NCBI GenBank assembly: GCA_034509735.1
Contig: JACGWO010000004.1
Span: forward strand, 20,193,395 to 20,257,394
DNA length: 64,000 bases
Direction of reading: 5' to 3'
Origin: Sesamum alatum
Lineage: Eukaryota; Streptophyta; Magnoliopsida; Lamiales; Pedaliaceae
The position numbers and the translations under genes were made by a program. Of this stretch, positions 24,206 through 34,530 are shown piece after piece. Every line of letters begins with the position of its first letter. Position 1 is the stretch's first letter. Below the pieces are notes generated by a model, which was not told the origin of the DNA, ran no database searches, and saw only the letters and a list, made by a program, of their open reading frames with translations.

Positions 24206-25560
24206 AAGCTGATTGAAGATGACACTTTAATCGTCACGATAGCCCACATAAATGAGTTAGTAAAAAAGCAAAATTATACTAATTTCTACCTAAATATTAT
24301 AGGGGAACAACTTATAGAATTAAATAATAAAATTGACAAATGTTTTAATTGACAATAGGAAATAATTTCTAAAACAGAATATACAAACATCAACTAAGAG
24401 AATAAATAAAGAAATTATTGGTAAACCCTCACTTTATAGCACCTTTAGAAATAATAGGTTTTAATTTAAAACCAATAAAGGAATTTGAAGTATAACTTGA
24501 TCAGAAATTTTAAAGATTTCAAATCAAATACTTTAAACAATGAGATAAATTCTGAAAACTATAAAATAACATTCTCAAAATAAATAAATAAATTAGAAAA
24601 TTTGCTCGAAAACCAGTACAAATAAAATTTTATTATCCTAGGCCTACACCTTAAGATGTTCTTTTTGAATAACAAGAAATAAAAAAAGAAACAATCGATG
24701 AATGGAACATAGACGGATTCATAGAAAGACAAATTTACAATACTATATATACAATGATGATGTATAGCACTGTACGTAAAGGGAATAACTATTATGACAA
24801 AGTCATTGCTAAAATGAAATAGCATGTTTTACTAGGCAATTAAAGTTTGTGGGATAGTTATCTTAGTCAAGCAGACAAAGATGAAATTTTGAACACATAA
24901 AAATTGAATATAATATGCAGGAAGAAAGAGCAGTCTATACACTTGCATTAAATATCTTAGAACATTTTACAGGAAGGTGGTAAGTTAATAGTCAACACAT
25001 TAGTACACTATTGCAAAGTTTAAAATGCAAAACCCTCACTTCATTTAGATGGTATAAAGATTTTTTCCTTAGTTTAGTGAGCGAACTCCTAGAATCTAAT
25101 GATGTTCATTGAAAATCTAAACTTATGGATAGTCTTCCTTCTTTATTTGCAGAAAGAGTTAGGAATACTCTTAGAAAATGAGATATACAGATTAATTATA
25201 ATAATATACTTATGAAAAGTTAATTGAAACTTGTACTCAAGACTGATTAAACCTTTGTAATGTAATAGAATTAATAAAAACAAAATTTAATTGAAAAAAA
25301 TTCAATTAGGACAATTTTGTGCTCAATTTCGGATAGAAATGAAACTATCTCATAAACATAAAATCCCAAAATATAAAACTCCAAAAGCCAGGGACAAAGC
25401 ATATAAAAAGAAAAAATTAAGAAAAAAAATTAATAGCGAGAAAAACTTATGAAAAAATGAATTTAAGGCTAAGAATAATAAAGCTAAGAAAGTAAGAAGA
25501 TTTTATGTATGTGGCGAAATAGACCACCTTGAAAATAGATGCAAAATAAGAAAGCTAAAT
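24206..25560 (+). pseudogene. Endogenous pararetrovirus (Caulimoviridae) fragment, coat-protein region, broken
   Basis: This AT-rich stretch is unlike its neighbours in codon use. Plus-strand translations, split by many stops and frameshifts, resemble the region before and including the coat protein of integrated plant pararetroviruses: a coiled-coil-like block near 24,240-24,350, a coat-like core around 24,690-24,900 and 25,000-25,170, a Lys-rich basic stretch at 25,340-25,450, and a zinc-knuckle-like end at 25,498-25,542. In that knuckle the spacing C-X4-H-X4-C is kept but the first Cys is replaced by Phe. No movement protein, protease or RT is present. The fragment is cut off at the gypsy integrase junction near 25,560. 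A gag of an unusual retroelement is the alternative. It cannot encode a working protein. Confidence 0.55.
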
Positions 25561-26046
25561 AGCACCGGTAGCTCCTCTAACCACGAGCCCTTTGCTCATT
25601 CGAGCCTTTTCTTAAAGTGTTGTAGCAGGATTCTATTGGTGACTTCAGTTTGACCATTAGCTTGTGGGTTTCACACAACTGTAAAATTTTCCTGGATTTT
25701 CAATTCCTTGCACCATGATATGATTCCCTTGCCTTGGAACTGAGTCTTGTTATCAAGACTTAGGCATCCCAAACCTGTAAATAATATTTTTTTCAAATAA
25801 AATTGATTACCTCTTTTTCGGAGATTTTTTCCAACGCTTCTGCCTCTACCCACTTGGAAAAATATTCCACAACTACAATGACGAAACTTTTTTATGCAGG
25901 AGCTGGCGGAAAAGGTCTGAGTATATGAACCCTCCATTTATCAAATGTGCATGTGATGCTAATTGGCTCCATTGGGATCGCGGGTGAGTGTAGCAGAGTT
26001 GCATACTTTTAACAACTCTCATATTTTTTAACAAACTCCATGGCGT
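25561..26046 (-). pseudogene. Ty3/gypsy element F integrase core (truncated)
   Basis: On the minus strand, in order: AMEFVKKYE, a Cys-region block, PAIPMEPISITC, DKWRVHIL with PFPPAPA, VVEYFSKWVEAEALE, DNKTQFQGKGI with SWCKELKIQ, NPQANGQTEVTNR and RLEWAKGSW. This is the gypsy DDE integrase core. The first catalytic Asp (usual WGxDxxGP) is His, while the second Asp and the Glu are present. Stops and one frameshift occur. The C-terminal end is cut at the pararetrovirus fragment. On its N-terminal side an unrelated protease segment intrudes. Confidence 0.8.
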
Positions 26047-26307
26047 CTATTGGCTCTATTGTCTCAATACTTCCAACCTCATTTTCTTATATTCCTCGAT
26101 CTCACCTTCTTGCATTGAACGTATCTGCCTTATTTCCTCCCTTATTTGTTCATGTTCGTTCCTCTTTAGGGACAAATTATAAAATTTCCTAGCTTCCTTC
26201 TGGTCACATTGCACTTCTCCTACCCCATGAATAGTTGAAAAGTTCATTTTCGAATAAAAAATAGATACCACTGCTCTAAACAAGTTTAGTCCTGGTCGAC
26301 TCATAAT
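26047..26307 (-). pseudogene. Second copy of element F protease segment, distal half
   Basis: The encoded text (PGLNLFRAVVSI..., CDQKEARKFYNLSLKRNEH, QEGEIEEYKKMRLE) matches 38,684-38,942 of the same element with few differences. It continues from 36,722-36,931 on the other side of copia E. Directly after it the integrase core starts, so this is a duplicate protease segment embedded in integrase, not the normal position. Confidence 0.8.
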
Positions 26308-28287
26308 TGAAAGATTATGTGGATCGTCCCGGGAAAAAGCGCGAATGCGGAAGCGCGGTATAATTAAAAAATAAATGCGGAATTTAAACATGCTTTTAAA
26401 TTAAAACACGTTTCAAAGGGTGTGCCTTTGAAATTTCCCGTGCGTTCGGTGTATCTCATGAACGAATAACATAAAATAAATCATGGAGGCCATAGGGTTG
26501 GAAAATAAAAGAGGACGAAAAACATAAACGAGACCTACCCGTTGTCGTTTTCGTCTTCAACGGCTACACGCGTTGTTCCCCGTTTTGCACCAAGATCTCG
26601 TCTTGAGACCCTCCAAATCGTGACACACGATCCACCCACGTATCTTGCACGTCGTGCTAGCAACGAACAAGTTTATGTTTTTGGAGTGGATGAATCAATA
26701 ACACATTATGGATTAATGGTATTGATTCATCAAGTTCTTAATGTTCCAAGAACAAAAAGAACCAAGAAAATATTTCTTGGAGAGGGAGAGAGAATCGGAC
26801 GAGAGAGAGGGAGAGAGAATCCGTGTGTGTGTGTAGTAGTGTGTGTGTTGGAGATTCATCATCATGTAAATTGTAGGATGCTAGGGGTTTATATAGAAGA
26901 GGAGTTTTAATCCTCTTTAAACTCCTCTTTTAAGAACTCTAATTTGACTAGGATTTTGACCTAGTCAAAGTCCTAGTCAAACTAGTGTTTTGACCTAGTC
27001 AAAACGATCCTAGCCATCCATCTCTCCCATTAATCTCAACCGTTGATTTAATTTAATTTAATGGAAATATTTAAAACCTATTTAAATATTTCCAAGAGGC
27101 TAAAATAAATATAAATATTATTTAAGCCCATTAAATAAATCCTTTTGATAAATCCAATTTATCAATTTAATTCCTTCTATCAAATAGAAAGAATTATTTC
27201 TCCAAGAAAAATAAAGGTCCCGATTAAATCTAATTTAATCATTCCTTCACTCCAATATTTAATTCCAAATTAAATATTTAATTGTGTGTGGATAGTGTGT
27301 GACTCTTTAGGTTCACCATTCAGCTAGACTTGGTCGGATTCCTAGAATCCGTCCGTTACCATGGGTGGCCATCTAGCAACGGTCCATGGCACTAGAGACT
27401 AGGTGAAATATTCAGGGATGAACATTTAGGCTCTAACAGTACGCTTGTCCTTCTGTCTTCGGTCTCATCACTTAGTGTCTAGGGCACGGAAAAATGCAGG
27501 TACCCATTTTGGACCTAAGTGTCGGTCTGTCCTCACTAAACGCCGCAAGGGAATCCTTCCCTTCTGTTCAGTCACTGTGGCCACAGTTTTAGGGACAAGA
27601 CCTAGAGTATACATGAGACTCAACTGCCAAAACCTATTGACAGGAGACAGATCCTTTCTTGGAAACTACTGTCACTTTGCACACCAGAACTGCACTAGAC
27701 ATGGCTTATGACTACCAAAGAGAATTCTGGCAATCTCTCACCATATCTAAGATACAGCCCTGATGTACAGGTAAACTCAGCAATTCCTCAAGTCAAAGGA
27801 CTTGACCTGTACCGTTGGAACCGGGAATACTCGTCATACCTTGCAGACCATACTCAAGGTCCTCCGTAAGACGGTTCCCGCGAGTCACCTCAGTCAGCTG
27901 CGTCCTCGCATGCTAACCCACTAACACTGCTTAGACGATCCTCGTCACCCGTCGATGAAACACGACAGCAGATGCTTAGTGCAAGTCTCAAATGGAATCC
28001 CGGTACCCATTTTCGGGATTCCTTGACTTGGAGATTTCCGGACTGATTCGGGAAGACTGATTCCATGGACCTACCTCCAAGCGTAGTCCCAGTCCCCGAA
28101 ATTAATTCTCAGTCCGTGGGCTTTGTTTGCATAGTGAACAGATATAGAAAAGTGAACACAAACAAAGTAATGCCAAATGAAATTCACTTCTTTATTCATT
28201 AATGATTTATCAAAAACACTTATAATTGTCTAGACATAGGTTACATATACCCGCCAAAATTGGCTTACATGGTCACCTATTCTAACA
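26308..28287 (-). repeat. 3' LTR of copia element E
   Basis: On the minus strand it runs TGTTAGAATAGGTGACC...CTTTCA. It contains a cluster of six TTGAC cores (26,944-27,004), a CTATATAAAC TATA box (26,887-26,896), GA and GT repeats just downstream, and a hairpin with perfect 12-bp arms (26,689-26,731). A 122-codon plus-strand open frame inside (26,542-26,910) is present identically in the other LTR but runs antisense to the element and has no recognisable domain. Confidence 0.93.
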
Positions 28288-28298
28288 ATCTCCCACTT
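28288..28298 (-). other. Polypurine tract of element E
   Basis: On the minus strand aagtgggagat directly abuts the 3' LTR. The pol stop codon is only about 16 bp upstream. Confidence 0.85.
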
Positions 28299-28303
28299 GA
28301 CCT

Positions 28304-30058
28304 TTAAAGCCAATCACCCATATGCCTAATCCCCATCTTCTCAAGATGTTGCGTATGAGCACTTTGCGACATAGGCTTTGTCAGCGGGTCTGCTGTGTTG
28401 TCTGCTGAGTTGACTCGGTCTATCCGAACGTCACCTCTTCCTACCATTTCTCTAAGAAGATGGTAGCGTCTAAGAATGTGTTTGGAACGGTGGTGAGATC
28501 TCGGTTCCTTCGCTTGCGCTATTGCACCGTTGTTATCACAGAAGATGACAACGGGCTCGGCGATGCTAGGCACCACACCCAACTCTTGGATGTAGTTTCT
28601 CATCCAAACCGCTTCCTTGGCAGCTTCTGAAGCCGCTATGTATTCAGCCTCAGTGGTGGAGTCAGCAGTGGTTGCTTGCTTGGAACTTTTCCAAGTCACC
28701 ACTCCTCCGTTGAGTTTGAATACATACCCTGATTGAGACTTGGCATCATCGTCATCAGACTGGAAGCTAGCGTCGCTAAAGCCTTCCAGAATTAGTTTTC
28801 CATTGCCATAGACTAAGAACATTTCCTTAGTCCTCCTTAGGTACTTAAGGATGCCCTTAACTGCATTCCAATGTGCCTCTCCTGCACAGGACTGATATCT
28901 GCTTGTCACGCTCAAAGCGTATGCAATGTCAGGCCTGGTGCAGTGGACCGCATATTGGATGCTACCTACGGCAGACGCATAGGGGATGACTTTCATCTTT
29001 TCAAGTTCCTCATCAGTCTGCGGGGACTGTTTCTTGGACAACTTGATCCCATGCCTCATAGGAAGGAACCCTCGTTTGGAGTTGTCCATTCGATATCTCT
29101 TTGGGACTTTCTCCACATACGAGTTTTGGGTGAGCCCTAACATCCTTTTAGATCTGTCCCTGACAATCTGGATGCCTAGGATGTAGGATGCTTCACCCAA
29201 GTCCTTCATGGAAAACTTGGTTGACAGCCATGCTTTCGTGTTTCCTAACATTCTGACGTCATTTCCAATGAGCAGAATGTCATCCACGTAAAGCACTAGG
29301 AACACTATGGAGCTCCCACTGACCTTCTTGTATACACAAGGGTCGGATTCGTTTTTGATGAAGTCATAACCCCGTATTACCTCATCAAATCGAATGTTCC
29401 AACTCCGGGAAGCTTGTTTGAGGCCATAGATGGACTTCTGGAGACGACAGACCTTCTGTTCTTCTCCAGTGACCGTGAAACCCTCCGGCTGATCCATATA
29501 GATCTCTTCTTCAACGAAACCGTTGAGGAAGGCCGTTTTCACGTCCATCTGCCATATTTCATAGTCATACCATGCTGCTATGGCAAGCAGGATCCGAATG
29601 GATTTAGCCATGGCTACTGGCGAGTAGGTATCCTCAAAATCGACCCCGGGTCGTTGAGTGTATCCCTTAGCTACAAGCCTAGCCTTGAAGGTAGTGACCT
29701 CTCCATCAACGCCGAGTTTGCGCTTGTAGACCCACTTACAGCCCACTGGCTTAACACCTTTCGGTGGATCTACAAGTCTCCAAACTTGGTTCTCGCTCAT
29801 GGAGTCCATTTCGGTTTTCATGGCCTCAAGCCATTTCCCAGAGTCGATGTCTGACATCGCTTCCCCGTATGTCTTAGGATCGTTATCCAGAAGATCGGTC
29901 GCACCTAGAAATCCATATCTCACTGGAGGTCTGGATTCTCTAGTGGACCTTCGGAGAAACGGGAACGTTAGTGGTAACTGTGGGCGCTGACTGTATCGGA
30001 GCCGGCGGTTCAGGGACCGGGACTGGCCTTTCTTGAGGTTGTCCTTCATGCCTAGCAT
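28304..30058 (-). CDS. Copia element E reverse transcriptase-RNase H frame
   Basis: The frame has 584 codons, but only the part from about residue 34 (LRRSTRES, RPPVRYGF) matches the family; the first residues are an out-of-frame reading of the preceding frame. Reverse transcriptase spans about 92-335, with Asp172 in QMDVKTAF and the YVDD box at 257-260. RNase H spans about 424-560 with Asp429, Glu470 and Asp508 (FSDASF, TTEAEY, FCDNNGA). The protein would copy the RNA into DNA in cytoplasmic particles. It overlaps the upstream frame by 119 bp because of an extra base in the AAA at 29,957-29,959. Normally both would be one polyprotein of about 1,350 residues. This frame starts without its own natural initiation site. 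Confidence 0.9.
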   Translation of the reverse strand: MLGMKDNLKKGQSRSLNRRLRYSQRPQLPLTFPFLRRSTRESRPPVRYGFLGATDLLDNDPKTYGEAMSDIDSGKWLEAMKTEMDSMSENQVWRLVDPPKGVKPVGCKWVYKRKLGVDGEVTTFKARLVAKGYTQRPGVDFEDTYSPVAMAKSIRILLAIAAWYDYEIWQMDVKTAFLNGFVEEEIYMDQPEGFTVTGEEQKVCRLQKSIYGLKQASRSWNIRFDEVIRGYDFIKNESDPCVYKKVSGSSIVFLVLYVDDILLIGNDVRMLGNTKAWLSTKFSMKDLGEASYILGIQIVRDRSKRMLGLTQNSYVEKVPKRYRMDNSKRGFLPMRHGIKLSKKQSPQTDEELEKMKVIPYASAVGSIQYAVHCTRPDIAYALSVTSRYQSCAGEAHWNAVKGILKYLRRTKEMFLVYGNGKLILEGFSDASFQSDDDDAKSQSGYVFKLNGGVVTWKSSKQATTADSTTEAEYIAASEAAKEAVWMRNYIQELGVVPSIAEPVVIFCDNNGAIAQAKEPRSHHRSKHILRRYHLLREMVGRGDVRIDRVNSADNTADPLTKPMSQSAHTQHLEKMGIRHMGDWL

Positions 30059-32357
30059 GTTGGACTTCTCTAGGTTGGTCAGTCCTCCTAGTGTCTATCC
30101 TGAATCCTCTAGGTGAGGTTTCCGCGACTGTTTCTGATGGCTGAGTTCCATCACTTGATTCCTCAAGGATCAGCTCATCAGGTTGGATATCCTCTGGGAA
30201 GCCTTGCTCCAAGAATACTGCATTCCTTGAAACAAATACCTTTTGTTCCAAAGGGTCATAAAAGTAATAACCCGCAGTTTCTTTAGGGTATCCAACGAAC
30301 CTGCATAGGCTAGATCTGGATTCTAGCTTATCTCCCACTAACCTCTTGACGTATGCGGGGCTACCCCACACTTTCAAGTAGTTGTAGGATTCAGGCTTGC
30401 CGTGCCATATCTCATATGGCGTTTGGGTCACTACACTAGTAGGCGCCAAATTCAATAACTTGGCTGCCGTTTCTAATGCATAACCCCAAAACGATAGGGG
30501 CAATTTGGTAAAACTCATCATGGAACGAACCATGTCCAACAGGGTTCGGTTCCTCCTTTCAGAGACGCCATTTAACTGTGGTGTTCCGGGAGGTGTCCAT
30601 TCTGATATTATACCATGTTCCTTTAGATAATCTAGGAATTCGGCACTAAGGTATTCACCGCCTCGGTCTGACCGTAGGACTTTAATTTTGCAGTTGGTTT
30701 GATTCTCCACTTCAAGTCTGAATTCTTTAAACCTCTCAAGAGCTTCAGACTTGTACCTCATTAGGTAAACATAACCATACCGTGAATGATCATCGGTGAA
30801 GGTTATGAAGTAGGAGAACCCACCTCGGGCCTGCGTCCTTAGTGGTCCACACACGTCTGTATGGACCAAGTCCAACAGACCTGTGGCAAGCCTGCTTTGT
30901 CCTACAAAGGGCTTCTTGGTCATTTTCCCTCTTAGACAAGATTCACAAGTTGGTAGATCACTCAAGTCCCCAACCTCTAGGTTCTTTGAGTCTACCAACC
31001 TTTTCATCCTATCTTGGGATATGTGACCTAGCCTAGCGTGCCACAGACGTGCGTTCCCGTTATTATCTAATTTCCGTTTGTGTTGAGCGTTAAGAACGAA
31101 ATTCGTTTGTTGCAAGATATAGAGCCCATTATGTAATGTACCAAGTAGATGAGCAATTCCACACCTCATCAAATAAAAGCAATTTTTATTGATTTTAAAC
31201 TCATAACCATTATTGTCTAACAATGGAATGGAAATGATGTTTTTAATCATACTGGGTACAAAATAAATTTGCTCTAATTCTATGCTAATGGTATCACTAA
31301 TAACTAAAGTGGCGGATCCTACTGCTTCTGCCGAGATGGCCTTGCCATTTCCAAGCTTCAGGATCATGTCCCCGCTACTTAGTTTTCTGCTTCTTTTCAA
31401 CACCTGCAGATCATTGCAAATGTGAGCTCCACAGCCGGTATCCAATACCCAAGAGGCAGAATTAGTGACCATGTTAACCTCAATCACAAATATACCTTGG
31501 TTTGAGAAGAGTTTGGGGCACTCTCTCTTCCAATGCCCTTTCTCACGGCAGTTGATACATATGTCATATGCCTTCGACTGTTGCTTGGAGACAACCTTTC
31601 CCTTTCCTTTGCCTTTCCCCTCTTTGGCAATGGGAACACTCTGAGTGTTCGTAGCTGCTATGACTGCCTTTCCCTTCCCTTTCTTTCTTTTCCAACGTCC
31701 GGCGCCCTTGCCTTTCGTCTTGGAAGTAGAAGCACCTCCAAACAATACCGAAAGCGTGGACTTCTTAGTCGTTGCCTCGTATTGCACCAACATATTGATC
31801 AACTCATGAATGCCCTTCTCAAGTGCATTCATGTTGTAGTTGACAATAAATTGATCAAAGGAGGGTGGGAGTGACTGAAGGATCACATCTATGTACGTTT
31901 CGTTATCGAGACCTGCCTTTAGGTCCTCGAGCTTTTCCACTAGGGTAAGCATTTTAACCCCATGCTCTTGTACAGAGGATCCTTCTGTCATTTTAGTTCC
32001 AAAGAACGCCTTGGTCGCGACATACCTAGTATGCCGGTCCGGGACTGCATAGCAATCCTTAAGGCGAGCCATTATGGAAGGGACATCGTCTAGCCTTTCA
32101 TATTGCTTTTGAATCTCATTGGTCATCGAAGCAAGTATGATGCTAAGAACCTTCCGGTTATCCTTATGCCAAGTCTCGAACGTCTCACGTTCCTCTGGCG
32201 TGGATCCTTCCGGTAAGGTCCTAGGGAGAGGCTCGTCCACGACGTAGCCTTGGTTCTCATAATCCAGGACTATCCTGAGATTGCGCAACCAGTCGTTGTA
32301 GTTGGTTCCATTAAATTTATTTGTCTCAAGAATGGTTGAAAGTGGGTTCTTAGACAT
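29940..32357 (-). CDS. Copia element E gag-protease-integrase frame
   Basis: The frame has 805 codons, starting MSKNPLSTILETN just after the leader. Gag covers about 1-260, with a Lys/Gly-rich tail and a zinc knuckle Cys267, Cys270, His275, Cys280. Protease has the active site DTG at 306-308. The integrase zinc region is His440, His445, Cys471, Cys474, and the catalytic triad is Asp501, Asp564, Glu600, with 35 residues between the last two. From about 640 on is the WHGKP and FVGYP region typical of copia integrases, then a variable linker. The frame ends VPVSPKVH, where one extra base diverts it from the RT frame. All catalytic residues are present. Gag from this copy could still be made, while RT would need frameshifting or another element. 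Confidence 0.93.
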   Translation of the reverse strand: MSKNPLSTILETNKFNGTNYNDWLRNLRIVLDYENQGYVVDEPLPRTLPEGSTPEERETFETWHKDNRKVLSIILASMTNEIQKQYERLDDVPSIMARLKDCYAVPDRHTRYVATKAFFGTKMTEGSSVQEHGVKMLTLVEKLEDLKAGLDNETYIDVILQSLPPSFDQFIVNYNMNALEKGIHELINMLVQYEATTKKSTLSVLFGGASTSKTKGKGAGRWKRKKGKGKAVIAATNTQSVPIAKEGKGKGKGKVVSKQQSKAYDICINCREKGHWKRECPKLFSNQGIFVIEVNMVTNSASWVLDTGCGAHICNDLQVLKRSRKLSSGDMILKLGNGKAISAEAVGSATLVISDTISIELEQIYFVPSMIKNIISIPLLDNNGYEFKINKNCFYLMRCGIAHLLGTLHNGLYILQQTNFVLNAQHKRKLDNNGNARLWHARLGHISQDRMKRLVDSKNLEVGDLSDLPTCESCLRGKMTKKPFVGQSRLATGLLDLVHTDVCGPLRTQARGGFSYFITFTDDHSRYGYVYLMRYKSEALERFKEFRLEVENQTNCKIKVLRSDRGGEYLSAEFLDYLKEHGIISEWTPPGTPQLNGVSERRNRTLLDMVRSMMSFTKLPLSFWGYALETAAKLLNLAPTSVVTQTPYEIWHGKPESYNYLKVWGSPAYVKRLVGDKLESRSSLCRFVGYPKETAGYYFYDPLEQKVFVSRNAVFLEQGFPEDIQPDELILEESSDGTQPSETVAETSPRGFRIDTRRTDQPREVQHARHEGQPQERPVPVPEPPAPIQSAPTVTTNVPVSPKVH
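29957..29959 (-). other. Site of single-base frameshift between the pol frames of E
   Basis: The two frames overlap here, and comparison with element A (VPVLRRS) shows that one base of the AAA/TTT run is in excess. It may be a real mutation or an assembly error, because all other motifs are intact. Confidence 0.75.
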
Positions 32358-33130
32358 TTTTAAAAATCTACATGTTGAAAAACAACGCGCGATCAGCAGA
32401 AAGTAAAGACGGTGGTTTGATAAAAATAATTAAATGCTTGGTCTTTAGTCATTTAATCCTCCCACTATTTATACGAAAACACGGTACTCTCAAACGTAGT
32501 TTTCGGGAAATCCTTTCCTAGTGGGCTTGGGATCCACAGCGATTTTTCCCATACCCCGCTTTTACGATTCGCATGGAAAAGATCCTGTGGGAGGTATTCC
32601 ATACCATTCTCGTTCCACGAGATTCCCAAGATTATAGCCTCACCCTTTTGCATGATCCCGAGGACTCCAAGCGAATCATGCTAATTAGGCGTTAGACCCG
32701 ACCCAATCGACCGAGCCATGGACCCACTAGTACCCCCACGACTCGTGAGACAGGTAGCAGCAGCCCATTTTTCGTTCATGACATAGTGTAGCTTCCTTTA
32801 AGTACAATAACGTGCCACGACTCGTGAGACCACGCTATTGACCTAAAACAGCTTCCTCACTATGCCACGGATTGGAAGGCATGGACGAACTCCTAGAGTT
32901 CATGTCCACTTTATCTAGGGTCTAATATTTCAACATTGGTCCAACCAATGTGAGAGTAGTGAATGACCGAGATCTCATAATATATCCATACATTCATCCA
33001 TAATGCATAAATAAAATCCATCCATAGCAGTCATATGATAAATAAAAGCCATTCATCCATCATAATAACCACATGCAAAATTAAAGCCTAGCACGCCCCT
33101 GTTGGATGATCACAAGCCCGAATCCTATGC

Positions 33131-33154
33131 GATCCACTGAGCCCGCAGTGGATC
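33131..33154 (-). other. Palindromic leader hairpin of E
   Basis: It is identical over all 24 nt to 4,863-4,886 in A, with 9-bp perfect arms (GATCCACTG/CAGTGGATC) and a 6-nt loop. Surrounding leader sequence of the two elements has diverged more. Confidence 0.6.
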
Positions 33155-33889
33155 TATGGTCAATCTAGGGTTGGTCCTATACTATTACAATAATAGTAAC
33201 CCAATCATCATTCTGATGGGCCTTGGTCTCTTTTTCTCTTTCTTCACTTCATGGAAAACGCCAAGGGACCTCCGGTCTGGGCTCTCCATGTGGTCCTTCC
33301 TTCTTCTCCACCAATTACAAAAAATGGAAACCTCACTCCTAGTCTACTCTCATTACATATAAAAAAAATTAGAAACCCCAGCGAAACCCCGGGGGGAGTA
33401 CATAAGGAGGGAGGTAGAAAGCCTTATTATTCCAAGGCACTAGAAAGAGAGAAGGAGAAAGCAGTTTAAAGAGGCACACAGGCCCAACAGTAAATTAAAC
33501 CATACATTCGGTCTAGGGCTCGTGATCATCCATTTCCATCCAACACACATAATTACATGATCTAATCACATAATCATAATATTCCAACAACACATGATTT
33601 CCAATCACATCAATCCAAGATGAAAATAAATGAACATGTGCGTAACGTGTGAAAAATAAAACACAAATATTGGTAATAAAAAATTTTTTTCTCGTTTTAG
33701 GAAAACCTTTCCTCATTATTTTAAGTAAAATAACCCCGGGATTCTAAATCCAATTTATTTTACTCCTAAAATAATGTCTTTAGGAATTTAGGCAAAAATT
33801 GAACCCAAAAAACGAATTTTCAGAATTAATTCAAAATTAAAACTGAAAATGAATTTAAAAATAAAATAATAATGCTAGGGTTTCAAAAA

Positions 33890-34530
33890 ACCCTAGCTGC
33901 AGCAGCCGCCGGCCGCCGCCACCGGCAGCAGCCGGCAGGCCGTGCGCGCAGGGCAGCAGGCCCAGCCTGCCGCCCCTGCGCGCGCAGGCACTGCCTGGCC
34001 GGGCGCGCGCGCGCAGGCCCCTTGCCTGCGTGCGCGCGCGCCTGGCCGGCAGCGCGCTGCGCGGCCTGGTGCTCCGGCAGGCCGACGCGCGCGCAGGCTC
34101 CTTTGCCTGTGCGCGCGCGCTGGCCTGCTGGCCACCGGCCGCGTCCCTGCGTCGCGCGCAGAGCGCGCGCGCAGACGCGCACTGGGCGTGCCTGCTGGGC
34201 GCGCGCGCGCAGACGCCTCCGTCTTCGTGCGCGCGCGCCTGGCGGCGCGCCTGGTGCCCGTCCGCGCGCGGGCTCCTCCGCCCGCCAGCCTTGCGCGCGC
34301 GCGCGCATGGGCGCGCCTGCCGGGCGCGCGCGCGCAGACACCTCTGTCTGCCCGCGCGCGCGCCTGGAGGCGTTTCCATGCGCGCACGCCCGCGCGCAGC
34401 CAACCCGGCTGCGCGCTGCCCCTGCGCGGCCGCAGCGCGCGCGCGCGCAGGCCTCCCATGCCTGCGCGCGTCTGCCCTGCCGGCAGCGCTCGGCTGCGCG
34501 CGGCCAGCCTTCCCGGCTGGCCGGCTGTGA
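33890..34530 (-). repeat. GC-rich, CpG-dense leader tract of E
   Basis: About 640 bp are built of cgcgcgc runs, gcgcgcctggc and ccggcag-type motifs, sharply bounded by AT-rich DNA. Five long open frames cover it on both strands (for example 33,872-34,615 + and 33,883-34,572 -). All are Ala/Arg-rich and arise from lack of A/T, so none is called as a gene. It could form strong RNA structure in the leader. Confidence 0.75.

Noticed and set aside
26542..26910. 122-codon frame, repeated identically at 34,978-35,346
   Set aside because: It lies in both LTRs of E, antisense to the element. The identity reflects LTR identity, and it has no known domain and covers hairpin and simple repeats.
29414..29854. 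146-codon plus-strand frame
   Set aside because: It is the antisense shadow of the reverse transcriptase frame of E.
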